Shown here in pieces: positions 9,563 to 17,511 of a DNA stretch of 51,795 bases. The notes under the pieces were generated by a model that saw only the letters and a program-made list of their open reading frames with translations, had not been told where the DNA came from and ran no database searches. The stretch lies in the NCBI RefSeq assembly GCF_004122735.1, contig NZ_SDIF01000044.1, forward strand, positions 1 through 51,795, read 5' to 3'. Position 1 is the first letter of the stretch, and each line of letters starts with the position of its first letter. The DNA is from Streptomyces sioyaensis (GTDB taxonomy: Bacteria; Actinomycetota; Actinomycetes; Streptomycetales; Streptomycetaceae). A program made the position numbers and the translations under genes.

Positions 9563-9579
9563 CTGCTGCCAATAATCAT
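9544..9579 (-). CDS. Putative cimA leader peptide MIIGSRRAGPQ
   Basis: An 11-codon frame ATG ATT ATT GGC AGC AGG CGC GCC GGT CCG CAG TGA. Two consecutive isoleucine codons are both ATT, which is very rare in high-GC Streptomyces genes that use ATC. Isoleucine is the end product of the cimA route. A terminator follows 56 bases after the stop. This is the design of transcription attenuation by ribosome stalling. No good Shine-Dalgarno precedes it; a leaderless start is possible. It begins 58 bases after the transporter stop. Confidence 0.65.
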   Translation of the reverse strand: MIIGSRRAGPQ

Positions 9580-9637
9580 GGCGAACGAGAGCACGGGGGC
9601 AGTCTGGCACACGACCACCCCCGGTGCCCGGCCCGTC

Positions 9638-10957
9638 TCAGGATGCGAGCACGCGGGTGTCGCTGCCCTCGCCCGCGTCCTGCTTGCCGACCTGGTGCAG
9701 ATCGATGGTGCGGGTCTCGCGCATCGTGACGTAGACGATCAGCGAGACGGCCGCGCAGCCGGCGACGTACCAGTAGTAGCCGGACTCGATGCCGCCGTTC
9801 TTGAACCACAGGGCGACGTACTCCGCGGTGCCGCCGAACAGCGCGTTGGCGATGGCGTACGGCAGGGCCACGCCCAGGGCGCGGATGCCGGTCGGGAACA
9901 GCTCGGCCTTCACGCAGGCGTTGATCGAGGTGTAGCCGGTGACCACGACCAGCGCGAGCATCGAGAGCCCCAGGGCCGGCCAGAAGCTGCCGGCGTGCTT
10001 CAGCAGCGTCATGATCGGCACGGTCAGGAAGGTCGAGCCGACCGCGAAGGTGATCAGCAGCGGCCGGCGGCCGATCCGGTCGGAGAGCTTTCCGGCCAGC
10101 GGCTGGAGGCACATGAAGAGGAACAGCGCGCAGAAGCTGACCAGCGAGGCGGTCGGCTTGTCCATGCCGGCGCTGCCGGAGAGGTACTTGGTGAGGTAGG
10201 TCGTGTACGTGTAGTAGGCGACCGTGCCGCCCATGGTGAGCGCGATGACCAGGAACGCCTCGCGCTTGTGGGCCAGCAGCGCCTTGAGGGTGCCGCGCGC
10301 GGGGTCGGCGTGGGCGCCCTCGTCCTCGGCGTACACCTCGGTCTCCAGCATGTTGCGCCGCAGATAGAAGACGACGGCGGCGCCCAGCGCACCGATGATG
10401 AACGGGATCCGCCAGGCCCAGCTGTGCAGCGCGTCCTCGGACAGGGTCCGCTGGAGCACGATCTGCAGCCCGAGGCCGAGCAGTTGTCCCGCGGTCATCG
10501 ACACGTACTGGAAGCTGGAGGCGAAGCCGCGCCGCCCGGGGGCGGACGCCTCGGTGAGATAGGTGGCGCTGGCCGCGTACTCGCCGCCGACCGAGAGCCC
10601 CTGCAGCATCCGCGCGAGGAGCAGTACGGCCACCCCGCCGTAACCGGCGGTGCCGTACGTGGGCGCGACGGCGATCAGGATCGCCGAGGCGGACATCAGC
10701 GTGACGGTCAGCGTGAGTGCGGCCTTGCGGCCCTTGCGGTCGCCCACCCGGCCGAGCACCCAGCCGCCCACCGGTCGCATGAAGAAGCCGACGGCGAAGA
10801 TCCCCATGGTGTTCATGAGGTTCGCGGTGTCGTTCCCCTTGGGGAAGAACGCATCGGCGAAGTAGACCGCGAAACTGGCGTAGACGAACCAGTCGAACCA
10901 CTCGACCATGTTGCCGGCCGAGCCGACCCAGATCTTCTTCCATTGCTCTCGTCCCAT
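9638..10957 (-). CDS. MFS transporter, metabolite:H+ symporter (MHS) type
   Basis: A 439-residue integral membrane protein with about 12 hydrophobic segments. The MFS loop 2-3 signature GRVGDRKGRK is near residue 70, a second copy KLSDRIGRRPLL is in the loop 8-9 position, and LLLARMLQGLSVGGEY marks the metabolite:H+ symporter subfamily (alpha-ketoglutarate, citrate, proline/betaine or shikimate carriers). The N-terminal GNMVEWFDWFVYA helix is also typical of this group. The substrate cannot be read from sequence. It lies just upstream of the cimA leader on the same strand, so read-through into cimA is possible. No Shine-Dalgarno is evident before the ATG. Confidence 0.85.
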   Translation of the reverse strand: MGREQWKKIWVGSAGNMVEWFDWFVYASFAVYFADAFFPKGNDTANLMNTMGIFAVGFFMRPVGGWVLGRVGDRKGRKAALTLTVTLMSASAILIAVAPTYGTAGYGGVAVLLLARMLQGLSVGGEYAASATYLTEASAPGRRGFASSFQYVSMTAGQLLGLGLQIVLQRTLSEDALHSWAWRIPFIIGALGAAVVFYLRRNMLETEVYAEDEGAHADPARGTLKALLAHKREAFLVIALTMGGTVAYYTYTTYLTKYLSGSAGMDKPTASLVSFCALFLFMCLQPLAGKLSDRIGRRPLLITFAVGSTFLTVPIMTLLKHAGSFWPALGLSMLALVVVTGYTSINACVKAELFPTGIRALGVALPYAIANALFGGTAEYVALWFKNGGIESGYYWYVAGCAAVSLIVYVTMRETRTIDLHQVGKQDAGEGSDTRVLAS

Positions 10958-11199
10958 AGCCGGTTACGGTCGCGGACCCGTGGGCCGTCGGCAAGGGCCA
11001 CGGGGGCAACGATCCCGCGTACTTACGTGCGTTGTGGTCACGGGGCGGCAGGCGGCCGGGTCCCCGTACCGCGGCGGCGCGCCGCGGCGGTACGGCATAG
11101 GGTCGCCGTCGAGGCTGCCCGACGCGTGCCACCGCCGCGGTCGCCGCGTGAGGCCCGGGTCGTGCGCGAGAGTCGTACGAGAGAAGAGAAAGAAGCGAG

Positions 11200-11517
11200 A
11201 TGTCCGAACCGCAACCGCAAGCAGGGCAACGGCCGATTCCCGCCAGCGCCGAGGAGGCGCTGGAGATCGGGCGGGGGCACTTCCCCCACGTCTGGCCGGA
11301 CGGGGAAGTGCCGACGCTGCACGTCCACGAATTCGACATCGGTTATCTCGTGTACCCGGTGTTCCCGCCCAGGACGGACCCCACCGCCTATCCGCGTGAT
11401 CCGGGCGGCTCGCACATCGTGATCTCCAAGACGGACGGCGCGGTCAGCGCGCTGCCGAACTACCCGCCGGAGCAGGCCGTCGAGATGTACCGCCGCCACT
11501 TCCTTCCGGGGGCGTAG
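11200..11517 (+). CDS. Small conserved protein of unknown function
   Basis: A 105-residue soluble acidic protein with no signal peptide or membrane segment. The C-terminal half (IVISKTDGAVSALPNYPPEQAVE) resembles small immunity- or YrhB-like folds, in which a strand reading 'visktdG' is followed by a helix, but I cannot name the family with confidence. A purine-rich GAGAAAGAAGCGAG precedes the ATG. It is a lone rightward gene between the divergent transporter and a convergent regulator, ending in a G/C hairpin. Confidence 0.75.
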   Translation: MSEPQPQAGQRPIPASAEEALEIGRGHFPHVWPDGEVPTLHVHEFDIGYLVYPVFPPRTDPTAYPRDPGGSHIVISKTDGAVSALPNYPPEQAVEMYRRHFLPGA

Positions 11518-11538
11518 CGGCCCGACCGGCCGGGCGTG

Positions 11539-11564
11539 GGGCGCCGCGGGCTCCCGCGGCGCCC
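11539..11564. terminator. Hairpin between convergent genes
   Basis: Arms gggcgccgcg (11539-11548) and cgcggcgccc (11555-11564) flank a six-base loop. It separates the small rightward gene from the leftward TetR gene. Confidence 0.7.
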
Positions 11565-11575
11565 GGCCCCGGCGG

Positions 11576-12193
11576 TCAGTCCCGCGGGACGGACAGCGAC
11601 TCGTCGAAGAAGTCCCTGAGGTGGTCCAGGACGTGCTCCCGGTCCGTGCCCGGGAGGCCGACGACGAGGTGGGTGCCGAAGCCGTCGAGGAGGGCGCGGG
11701 TGCGGGTGGCGAAGCGTTCGGCGTCGACGGGCCGGAACTCGCCCTTCGAGACGCCCTCGACGAGCAGCGCCACCAGATCGCGGTGCCAGGCGAGCTCCAG
11801 GTCGAGCTGGCGCTCCCGGGTCTCGTCGTCGGCGTTCTGGGAGCGGTTCCACACCTCCAGCCACAGGGTCCAGCGCGGGTCGCGGTGGCCTTCGGGGAGG
11901 TAGAGACCTACCAGGGCGTCGAGGCGTTCGCGGGCCGGGATCCGGCGGGAGAGGGCGGCCCGGCGCTCGGTGCCGAGCTGCTCCTCGCTCCACTGGAGGG
12001 TCTGTACCAGCAGCTCGTCCTTGGTGCCGAAGTAGTAGAGGATGTGGCCGCTGCTCATCCCGACCTCGCGGCCCAGTCCGGCCATGGTCAGCCGGTCCAG
12101 GCCCTCCGCGGCGATGGTCGCCATCGCCGCGGCCAGGACCTGCTCGCGGGGCTGGTGGAGCCGGCGCCGGGGGCGGCGCGCGGGAGAGGGCAC
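11576..12193 (-). CDS. TetR family regulator of the urease-like operon
   Basis: A 205-residue repressor. The N-terminal helix-turn-helix is clear (LTMAGLGREVGMSSGHILYYFGTKDEL), and the ligand domain is of the BetI-like class. The GTG at 12193 is chosen because GGAGGT lies 5 bases before it; an upstream start at 12271 would overlap the preceding gene. It is the last gene of the leftward operon (gamma-beta, alpha, deiminase, regulator), 34 bases after the deiminase stop. Three copies of a 17-bp palindrome in the divergent promoter region are the obvious binding sites. The inducer is unknown; a guanidino or ureido compound is my guess from the neighbours. Confidence 0.85.
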   Translation of the reverse strand: MPSPARRPRRRLHQPREQVLAAAMATIAAEGLDRLTMAGLGREVGMSSGHILYYFGTKDELLVQTLQWSEEQLGTERRAALSRRIPARERLDALVGLYLPEGHRDPRWTLWLEVWNRSQNADDETRERQLDLELAWHRDLVALLVEGVSKGEFRPVDAERFATRTRALLDGFGTHLVVGLPGTDREHVLDHLRDFFDESLSVPRD

Positions 12194-12227
12194 GGGGACC
12201 TCCGGGGTCGGCTGGGCGGGCCTGGGC

Positions 12228-13268
12228 TCAGGCCTTCGGCTGCTGCTGGGTGATGCAGTGGATGCCGCCACCCGCTGCGAAGATCGTACGGGCGTCCACG
12301 AGGGTCACCGTCCGGCCGGGGAAGAGCCGGCGGAAGAGCGCGGCCGCCTCCTCGTCGCGCGGGTCGTCGAAGCCGCACAGCACCACACCGTCGTTGCAGA
12401 GGTAGTGGTTGAGGTAGGAGTAGTCGACCGGCTCGCCGTCCGCCTCGATGACGGTCGGCGCGGGCACCTCCACGACCTCCAGCCGGCGCCCCCGGGCGTC
12501 GGTGGCGGCCCGCAGCAGCTTGACGGTCTCGGCGCAGATCGCGTGGTCGGGGTGGTCGGGGTCGGGCTGGGTGTGGACGAGGACGGTGCCGGGGCGGGCG
12601 AAGGCGGCCACGAGGTCGACATGGCCGCGGGTGCCGAACTGCCCGTAATCGGCGGCCAGTCCGCGCGGCAGCCAGATCGCCTTGGTGGTGCCCAGGTGGG
12701 CGTGGATCTCGGCTTCGACCTCCTGCTGCGTCCGGCCCGGGTTGCGGCCCGGGTCGAGCTGGACGGTCTCGGTGAGCAGGACGGTGCCCTCGCCGTCGAT
12801 GTGGAGGCCGCCGCCCTCGTTGACCAGCGCGGAGGCGTAGCGGCGGGCGCCGGCCAGTGCGCAGACCTCCTCGCCGATCTTCTCGTCGAGGTCCCAGCGG
12901 GCCCATTCCTGGGCGCCCCAGCCGTTGAACACCCAGTCGGCGGCGGCGAGTCGGCCCTGTCCGTCGGTGAGGAAGGTCGGGCCGATGTCCCGCATCCAGG
13001 CGTCGTTGAGCGGGCGCTCGACGAGGTCGATGTCCGCGCCGAGGAGCGCCCGGGCTCCCTCGGAGTGGCCGGGGCCGACGACGACGGTGACCGGCTCGAA
13101 GCGGCGGACCGCGCGGGCGACGGCGGCCCAGGCCCGGCGGGCCGCGGCCAGGCCCTGGCTGCCCTCCTCGCCGAAGGTGCCGTTGGGGCCGGGCCAGGCC
13201 ATCCAGGTGCGCTCGTGGCGGGCCCACTCGGGGGGCATCCGGAAGCCGTCGGCGGCAGGGGTGTTCAT
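12228..13268 (-). CDS. Agmatine deiminase family protein
   Basis: A 346-residue enzyme of the guanidine-group-modifying (PAD-like) superfamily. Members hydrolyse agmatine to N-carbamoylputrescine and ammonia through a covalent cysteine intermediate. Visible catalytic elements are the NDAWMRDIGPTF segment with Asp94, Glu151 in EGGGLHIDGEGT, His216/Asp218 in GHVD, and Cys338 in GGGIHCITQQQP. The usual GHVDN reads GHVDL, the preceding TDG is TRG, and the NxNRNP segment is DPGRNP, so another guanidino substrate is possible. The ATG at 13268 has AGAGGACC before it. It lies 44 bases after the urease-like alpha gene in the same operon, an association that suggests a common nitrogen-releasing route. 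Confidence 0.82.
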   Translation of the reverse strand: MNTPAADGFRMPPEWARHERTWMAWPGPNGTFGEEGSQGLAAARRAWAAVARAVRRFEPVTVVVGPGHSEGARALLGADIDLVERPLNDAWMRDIGPTFLTDGQGRLAAADWVFNGWGAQEWARWDLDEKIGEEVCALAGARRYASALVNEGGGLHIDGEGTVLLTETVQLDPGRNPGRTQQEVEAEIHAHLGTTKAIWLPRGLAADYGQFGTRGHVDLVAAFARPGTVLVHTQPDPDHPDHAICAETVKLLRAATDARGRRLEVVEVPAPTVIEADGEPVDYSYLNHYLCNDGVVLCGFDDPRDEEAAALFRRLFPGRTVTLVDARTIFAAGGGIHCITQQQPKA

Positions 13269-13312
13269 GCGGGGTCCTCTGGGGTCTGTAACGGTGTGAC
13301 AGGCGGGCTGGT

Positions 13313-15007
13313 TCACAGGAAGTAGAGGCGGGAGAGCGAGACGGTGTCGGCCGGTGGTGAGCGCATCGGATCGCCGTCGAGAGTGACCAGTCCGCTGCGC
13401 CCGTCGACCTGCACCCGACCGACCCGGGAGTTGTGGACGAGGTCGCCGGGGCCGATCCCGCGGGTGCCGCGGACGGCGACCCGGCGGCGGCGGGTGGGCA
13501 TCCGGTCCCCGCCCTGTTCGGCCGCGGCGCGCGCGACGAAGGCGACGGAGATCTCGGCGGGGGTCGCGCCGTACGCCCCGAACTGCGGCCCGAGCACCAG
13601 GGGTTCACAGGTGTCGGTGGCGGCGTTGGGGTCGCCGGTGACGCCGTAGGCGGGGAAGCCGGACTTCAGCACCAGCTGCGGCTTGGCGCCGAAGAACTGC
13701 GGCTTCCACAGCACGATGTCGGCCATCTTGCCGGCCTCGATGGACCCGATCTCGTGCGAAAGCCCGTGGGCGAGGGCGGGGTTGATGGTGAGCTTGGCGA
13801 CGTAGCGCAGCACGCGGGCGTTGTCGTCATGCGCCCCGTCCCCCTCCAGGGGCCCGAGCTCGGCCTTCATCTTGCCGGCCATCGCGAAGGTACGGCGTAC
13901 GGTCTCGCCCGCGCGGCCCATGCCCTGCGCGTCGGAGGAGGTGATGCCGATCGCCCCGAGGTCGTGCAGCACGTCCTCGGCGCCCATCGTGCCGGCCCGG
14001 ATCCGGTCGCGGGCCATCGCGGCGTCGCCCGGCAGATCGGTCTTCAGGTCGTGGACCGAGACGATCATGCCGTAGTGCTCGGCGACCGCGTCCCGCCCGA
14101 AGGGAAGGGTGGGGTTGGTCGAGGAGCCGATGACGTTCGGGACGCCGGCCATCTTCAGGACGTTGGGGACGTGGCCGCCGCCGCAGCCCTCGATGTGGAA
14201 GGCGTGGATGGTGCGGCCGTCCAAGACGCGCAGGGTGTCCTCGACGGTGAGGCATTCGTTCAGGCCGTCGCTGTGCAGCGCGACCTGGACGTCGTGGTCC
14301 TCGGCGACCCGCAGCGCGGTGTCCAGGGCACGGGCGTGCGCCCCCATGTCCTCGTGCACCTTGAAGCCGCAGGCGCCGCCCTCGGCGAGCGCCTCGACCA
14401 GCGGGGCCTGGCCCGAGGACGAGCCGCGGCCGAGGAAGCCGATGTTGACCGGCCAGGCGTCGAAGGCGCCGAAGGCATGGCCCAGCGCCCAGGGCGAGTT
14501 GACGCCGACGCCCCACACCGGACCGAATTCCTGGCCGATGATCGTGGTCACGCCGGAGGCCAGCGAGGCTTCCATGACGCGCGGCGAGAGCAGATGGACG
14601 TGGGTGTCGACGGCGCCCGCGGTGGCGATCATGCCCTCGCCGGAGACGATCGAGGTGCCGGTGCCGACGACGACGTCGACGCCGTCGAGGGTGTCGGGGT
14701 TGCCGGCCCGCCCTATCGCGTGGATCCGGCCCTCGCGGATGCCGATGGACACCTTGCGGATGCCCTGCACCGCGTCGATGACCAGCACGTTGCTGATCAC
14801 CACATCGCAGGTCTCGCGGACCGCGGCGGCCTTGAGGTGCAGCCCGTCGCGGGCGGTCTTGCCGAAGCCGGCCAGGAACTCGTCGCCGGGCTTCTGGGCG
14901 TCGGACTCGACCCGGACGACCAGGCCGGTGTCGCCGAGCACGACCCGGTCACCGGCCCGCGGGCCGTGCACCGACGCGTACTCGTGGGGATCGATGCCGC
15001 CCGTCAT
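13313..15007 (-). CDS. ureC: Divergent urease alpha subunit (urease-like amidohydrolase)
   Basis: A 564-residue amidohydrolase, full length for UreC. All metal ligands of urease are present: His136 and His138, Lys216 (the carbamylated lysine, in GFKVHED), His245, His271 and Asp359. The catalytic base His319, plus His218, His311 and Arg335, are also kept. Differences are striking. The pocket loop that reads GGGTGPA in ureases is QEFGPVWGVGV, the flap CHHLD is VHDLK (Cys to Val, His to Asp), and the SSDSQAMG loop is SSDAQGMG. The ATG overlaps the stop of the upstream gene (ATGA). No accessory genes ureDEFG are nearby. It may hydrolyse urea poorly or a different ureido compound. Confidence 0.87.
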   Translation of the reverse strand: MTGGIDPHEYASVHGPRAGDRVVLGDTGLVVRVESDAQKPGDEFLAGFGKTARDGLHLKAAAVRETCDVVISNVLVIDAVQGIRKVSIGIREGRIHAIGRAGNPDTLDGVDVVVGTGTSIVSGEGMIATAGAVDTHVHLLSPRVMEASLASGVTTIIGQEFGPVWGVGVNSPWALGHAFGAFDAWPVNIGFLGRGSSSGQAPLVEALAEGGACGFKVHEDMGAHARALDTALRVAEDHDVQVALHSDGLNECLTVEDTLRVLDGRTIHAFHIEGCGGGHVPNVLKMAGVPNVIGSSTNPTLPFGRDAVAEHYGMIVSVHDLKTDLPGDAAMARDRIRAGTMGAEDVLHDLGAIGITSSDAQGMGRAGETVRRTFAMAGKMKAELGPLEGDGAHDDNARVLRYVAKLTINPALAHGLSHEIGSIEAGKMADIVLWKPQFFGAKPQLVLKSGFPAYGVTGDPNAATDTCEPLVLGPQFGAYGATPAEISVAFVARAAAEQGGDRMPTRRRRVAVRGTRGIGPGDLVHNSRVGRVQVDGRSGLVTLDGDPMRSPPADTVSLSRLYFL

Positions 15008-15708
15008 GCCTGCTCCTCCGCTCCCAGGTAGCCGCAGGCGGCGGCCCGCCGCAGCGCTTCGGTCCTCGCGCCCGGTGCGTCCAGCGGGCCGTCGACGAGG
15101 CCGGCGAAGCCGATCGCGATCCGGTCGCCGCCGATCGGGACCAAACCGACCTCCGAGCCGCCGCCGGGGTCGAACCGCACCGACGAGCCGGCCGGGACGC
15201 ACAGCCGCATGCCGTACGCGGCCGCGCGGTCGAAGTCCAGCCGGGGGTTGGCCTCGAAGAAGTGGAAGTGCGAGGTGACGCTGATCGGCACCGTCGCGGT
15301 GTTGCGCACCGGCAGCACGACCGCGGGCACGGGCGCCGGGCCGGCCGGGCCGGGCAGCACCGCGCCGGGTGCGGGCCGCTCGTCGCCGCGGCCGGACGCG
15401 GGGCCGGCCCCGATCGGGTCGCTGACCACCGCGAGCCGGGAGCCGTCGTCGAAGACGGCCTCCACATGCACCTCGGTGACGACCTCGGCCACGCCCGGCA
15501 GTACATCGTCCGGGCCGAGCACGGCGCGGGCGGCCTCGATGGCACCCGCGAGGCGGCGCCCGTCCCGCGCCGCCTCGCAGACCGTGTCCGCGATCAACGC
15601 GGTCGCCTCGGGCACATTCAGCTTCAGCCCGCGGGCCCGGCGGGCCCGTGCCAGTTCGGCCGCGCCGAACAGCAGCAGCCGGTCGCGTTCCGTCGGGGTC
15701 AACCGCAT
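15004..15708 (-). CDS. Fused urease gamma-beta subunit
   Basis: A 234-residue fusion. Residues 1-100 are a urease gamma subunit (MRLTPTERDRLLLFGAAEL, LARARRARGLKLNVPEA), and about 125-220 are a beta subunit (VTSHFHFFEANPRLDFDR, AYGMRLCVPAGSSVRF). A Pro/Gly/Ala-rich linker joins them. Such fusions exist in Helicobacter UreA and in a second urease-like locus of some Streptomyces. It builds the trimeric scaffold around the alpha subunit, translationally coupled by a 4-base overlap. GGAGGTG lies 8 bases before the ATG, and a 17-bp operator lies 21 bases upstream, so binding would block transcription start. Confidence 0.92.
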   Translation of the reverse strand: MRLTPTERDRLLLFGAAELARARRARGLKLNVPEATALIADTVCEAARDGRRLAGAIEAARAVLGPDDVLPGVAEVVTEVHVEAVFDDGSRLAVVSDPIGAGPASGRGDERPAPGAVLPGPAGPAPVPAVVLPVRNTATVPISVTSHFHFFEANPRLDFDRAAAYGMRLCVPAGSSVRFDPGGGSEVGLVPIGGDRIAIGFAGLVDGPLDAPGARTEALRRAAACGYLGAEEQA

Positions 15709-15728
15709 CCCGTCACACCTCCGCTCGA

Positions 15729-15745
15729 TTAGAGCGACACTCTAA
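15729..15745. promoter_or_regulatory. Operator copy 1, TTAGAGCGACACTCTAA
   Basis: A dyad TTAGAG-N5-CTCTAA just upstream of the gamma-beta gene and overlapping its likely transcription start. First of three related 17-bp sites in the divergent region. Confidence 0.75.
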
Positions 15746-15798
15746 CCACGAAAATCGGCAATGCGAAAGCATTGACCGATGATAAAGGGATGAGCGAC

Positions 15799-15815
15799 AT
15801 TGAGCGCTGTTCTAG
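15799..15815. promoter_or_regulatory. Operator copy 2, ATTGAGCGCTGTTCTAG
   Basis: The weakest of the three 17-bp copies, keeping GAGCG and TTCTA at the same register. It lies 70 bases from copy 1 and 30 from copy 3. Confidence 0.6.
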
Positions 15816-15828
15816 AGATGCGGCCGCG

Positions 15829-15845
15829 ATAGAGCGCTGCTCTAA
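15829..15845. promoter_or_regulatory. Operator copy 3, ATAGAGCGCTGCTCTAA
   Basis: A near-perfect dyad TAGAGCG-CTG-CTCTA about 128 bases upstream of the NCS1 permease start, placed to control the rightward promoter. Confidence 0.75.
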
Positions 15846-15972
15846 ATGATCTCGGCACGCGGAGCGCCCCGCGCGCTCGGCGTCCGCGGCGCGGAGCACC
15901 GCGCCCTCGCACGGCGTCGACAGCGCGCCGCACCGCCCACACACTGTTGTCCGGCCTCTCAGGGGAGCCCTC

Positions 15973-17427
15973 ATGCCGATCGAACAACGCGGAGTCGACA
16001 CCGTCCCGGACGAGGAACGCACCAGCGGCCCTCGCGATCTCGTCTCGATCCTGCTCGGGTCGAACCTCGCCCTCGGCGTGGTGATCTTCGGCTGGCTCCC
16101 GGTCTCCTTCGGGCTCGGCTTCTGGCCCTCGGTGACCTCCCTGGTGGCCGGCACCCTCGTCGGCACCCTGCTGACCGCCCCGCTCGCCCTGGTCTCGCTG
16201 CGCAGCGCCACCAACCTGTCCACCAGCAGCGGCGCCCACTTCGGGGTGCGCGGCCGGCTCATCGGCTCGGTGATCGGCCTGCTGCTGTCGCTCGGCTACA
16301 CCGCGCTGACCCTGTGGGTCGGCGGCGACGCGGTCGTCGGCACGCTGCACCGGCTCACCGGGCTGCCGTCCGGCGGCGCGGCCTATGCGCTGGTCTACGC
16401 GCTGCTGGCCGGTGCCACCGCCCTCGGCGCGGTCTACGGCTACCGGGTGCTGCTGCGGCTGAGCAAGGTGCTCGCCCTGGGCCTGACCGTGCTGCTGGCC
16501 GTCGGCGTCGTCGCGTACGCCGGCACCTTCACCACCGCCCCGCCGCACGGCAGCGCGTATCTGCTGGGCGGCTTCTGGCAGACCTGGCTGCTGGCCGCCG
16601 TCTCCGCGGGCCTGAGCGGCCCGATCGCGTTCATCACCCTGCTCGGCGACTACAGCCGCTACATCTCCCCGCGCCGGCACAGCGGCCGGAAGGTCTTCGG
16701 CGCCACCTGTCTGGGCCTGGTGGTCGGGCTGCTGGTGCCGCAGCTGTTCGGTACGTTCACCGCGCTCGCCGTCGGTGCGGGCGCCGACTACGCGGGGCCG
16801 CTGGTGGCCGGCGCCCCCTTCTGGTACCTGGCGCTGCTGCTGCTCAACGCCTCGGCCGGCTCGGTCGGCAACGCCGGGCTGATGCTCTACAGCATGGGCC
16901 TGGACCTGGACGCGATCCTGCCGCGCGCCACCCGCACCCAGGCCACCTGTGTGGTCGCCGCGGTGTCGACCGCGCTGGTCTACGCCGGTCACTTCCTGTG
17001 GGCCGCGCAGGACGCGATGACGTCCTTCGTGCTGCTGATGACGGCCGTCGGCACGCCCTGGGCGGTGATCACCGTGATCGGCTTCGTCCGCTGCCGCGGC
17101 GCCTACGACCCGGAGTCGCTCCAGGTCTACAACCGCCGCGCCCGGGGCGGCGTGTACTGGTACCGGGCCGGCTGGCACGTCCGGGCCGCCGTCTCCTGGG
17201 CGCTCGGCTCGGTGGTCGGCGTGCTGGGCGTGGACACGCCCTTCTACCAGGGGCCGCTGCTGCCCCTGACCGGCGGCATCGACCTCAGCTTCCTGCTCGC
17301 GGCGGCCGTGGGCGGGCTCGCCTACCTGGCCCTCACCGCCCGGGACCCCCGCCCGGTCGCCGCCGTACGCGCCCGGCCGCCCGCCGCACCCGCCGCCGCA
17401 CCCCAAGCGCCCGCGGAGGCCGGCTGA
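15973..17427 (+). CDS. NCS1 family nucleobase/ureide permease
   Basis: A 484-residue inner-membrane transporter with about 12 hydrophobic helices of the nucleobase:cation symporter-1 family, whose members import cytosine, uracil, allantoin, hydantoins or vitamin-like bases. The N-terminal GSNLALGVVIFGWLPVSFGLG helix (shortened here: GWLPVSFGLG) and the LLGDYSRYISP segment after helix 6 are typical of the family. GGGGAG lies 6 bases before the ATG. It is divergent from the urease-like operon and shares its operator region, so it probably imports the compound that operon degrades. The C-terminus is an Ala/Pro-rich cytoplasmic tail. Confidence 0.85.
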   Translation: MPIEQRGVDTVPDEERTSGPRDLVSILLGSNLALGVVIFGWLPVSFGLGFWPSVTSLVAGTLVGTLLTAPLALVSLRSATNLSTSSGAHFGVRGRLIGSVIGLLLSLGYTALTLWVGGDAVVGTLHRLTGLPSGGAAYALVYALLAGATALGAVYGYRVLLRLSKVLALGLTVLLAVGVVAYAGTFTTAPPHGSAYLLGGFWQTWLLAAVSAGLSGPIAFITLLGDYSRYISPRRHSGRKVFGATCLGLVVGLLVPQLFGTFTALAVGAGADYAGPLVAGAPFWYLALLLLNASAGSVGNAGLMLYSMGLDLDAILPRATRTQATCVVAAVSTALVYAGHFLWAAQDAMTSFVLLMTAVGTPWAVITVIGFVRCRGAYDPESLQVYNRRARGGVYWYRAGWHVRAAVSWALGSVVGVLGVDTPFYQGPLLPLTGGIDLSFLLAAAVGGLAYLALTARDPRPVAAVRARPPAAPAAAPQAPAEAG

Positions 17428-17443
17428 CGTGGCCCGGGCACGA

Positions 17444-17481
17444 CCGAGGCCGCCCCGGCAGCATGCCGGCGGCGGCCTCGG
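17444..17481. terminator. Bidirectional terminator, permease / ilvE
   Basis: Perfect 11-bp stem ccgaggccgcc / ggcggcctcgg around a second nested dyad (ccggca / tgccgg), between convergent genes. Confidence 0.85.
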
Positions 17482-17511
17482 CAGGACGGGCGGCGGCGGC
17501 CGCCGCCCGGA

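Noticed and set aside
7643..11422. A very long rightward open frame of over 1200 codons opposite cimA and the transporter
   Set aside because: It is the mirror of GC-biased third positions in the true leftward genes; its translation is low-complexity Gly/Arg/Val and has no family features. The same holds for the long frames opposite accB, the PL8 lyase, ilvB, cdgC and the LAL gene.
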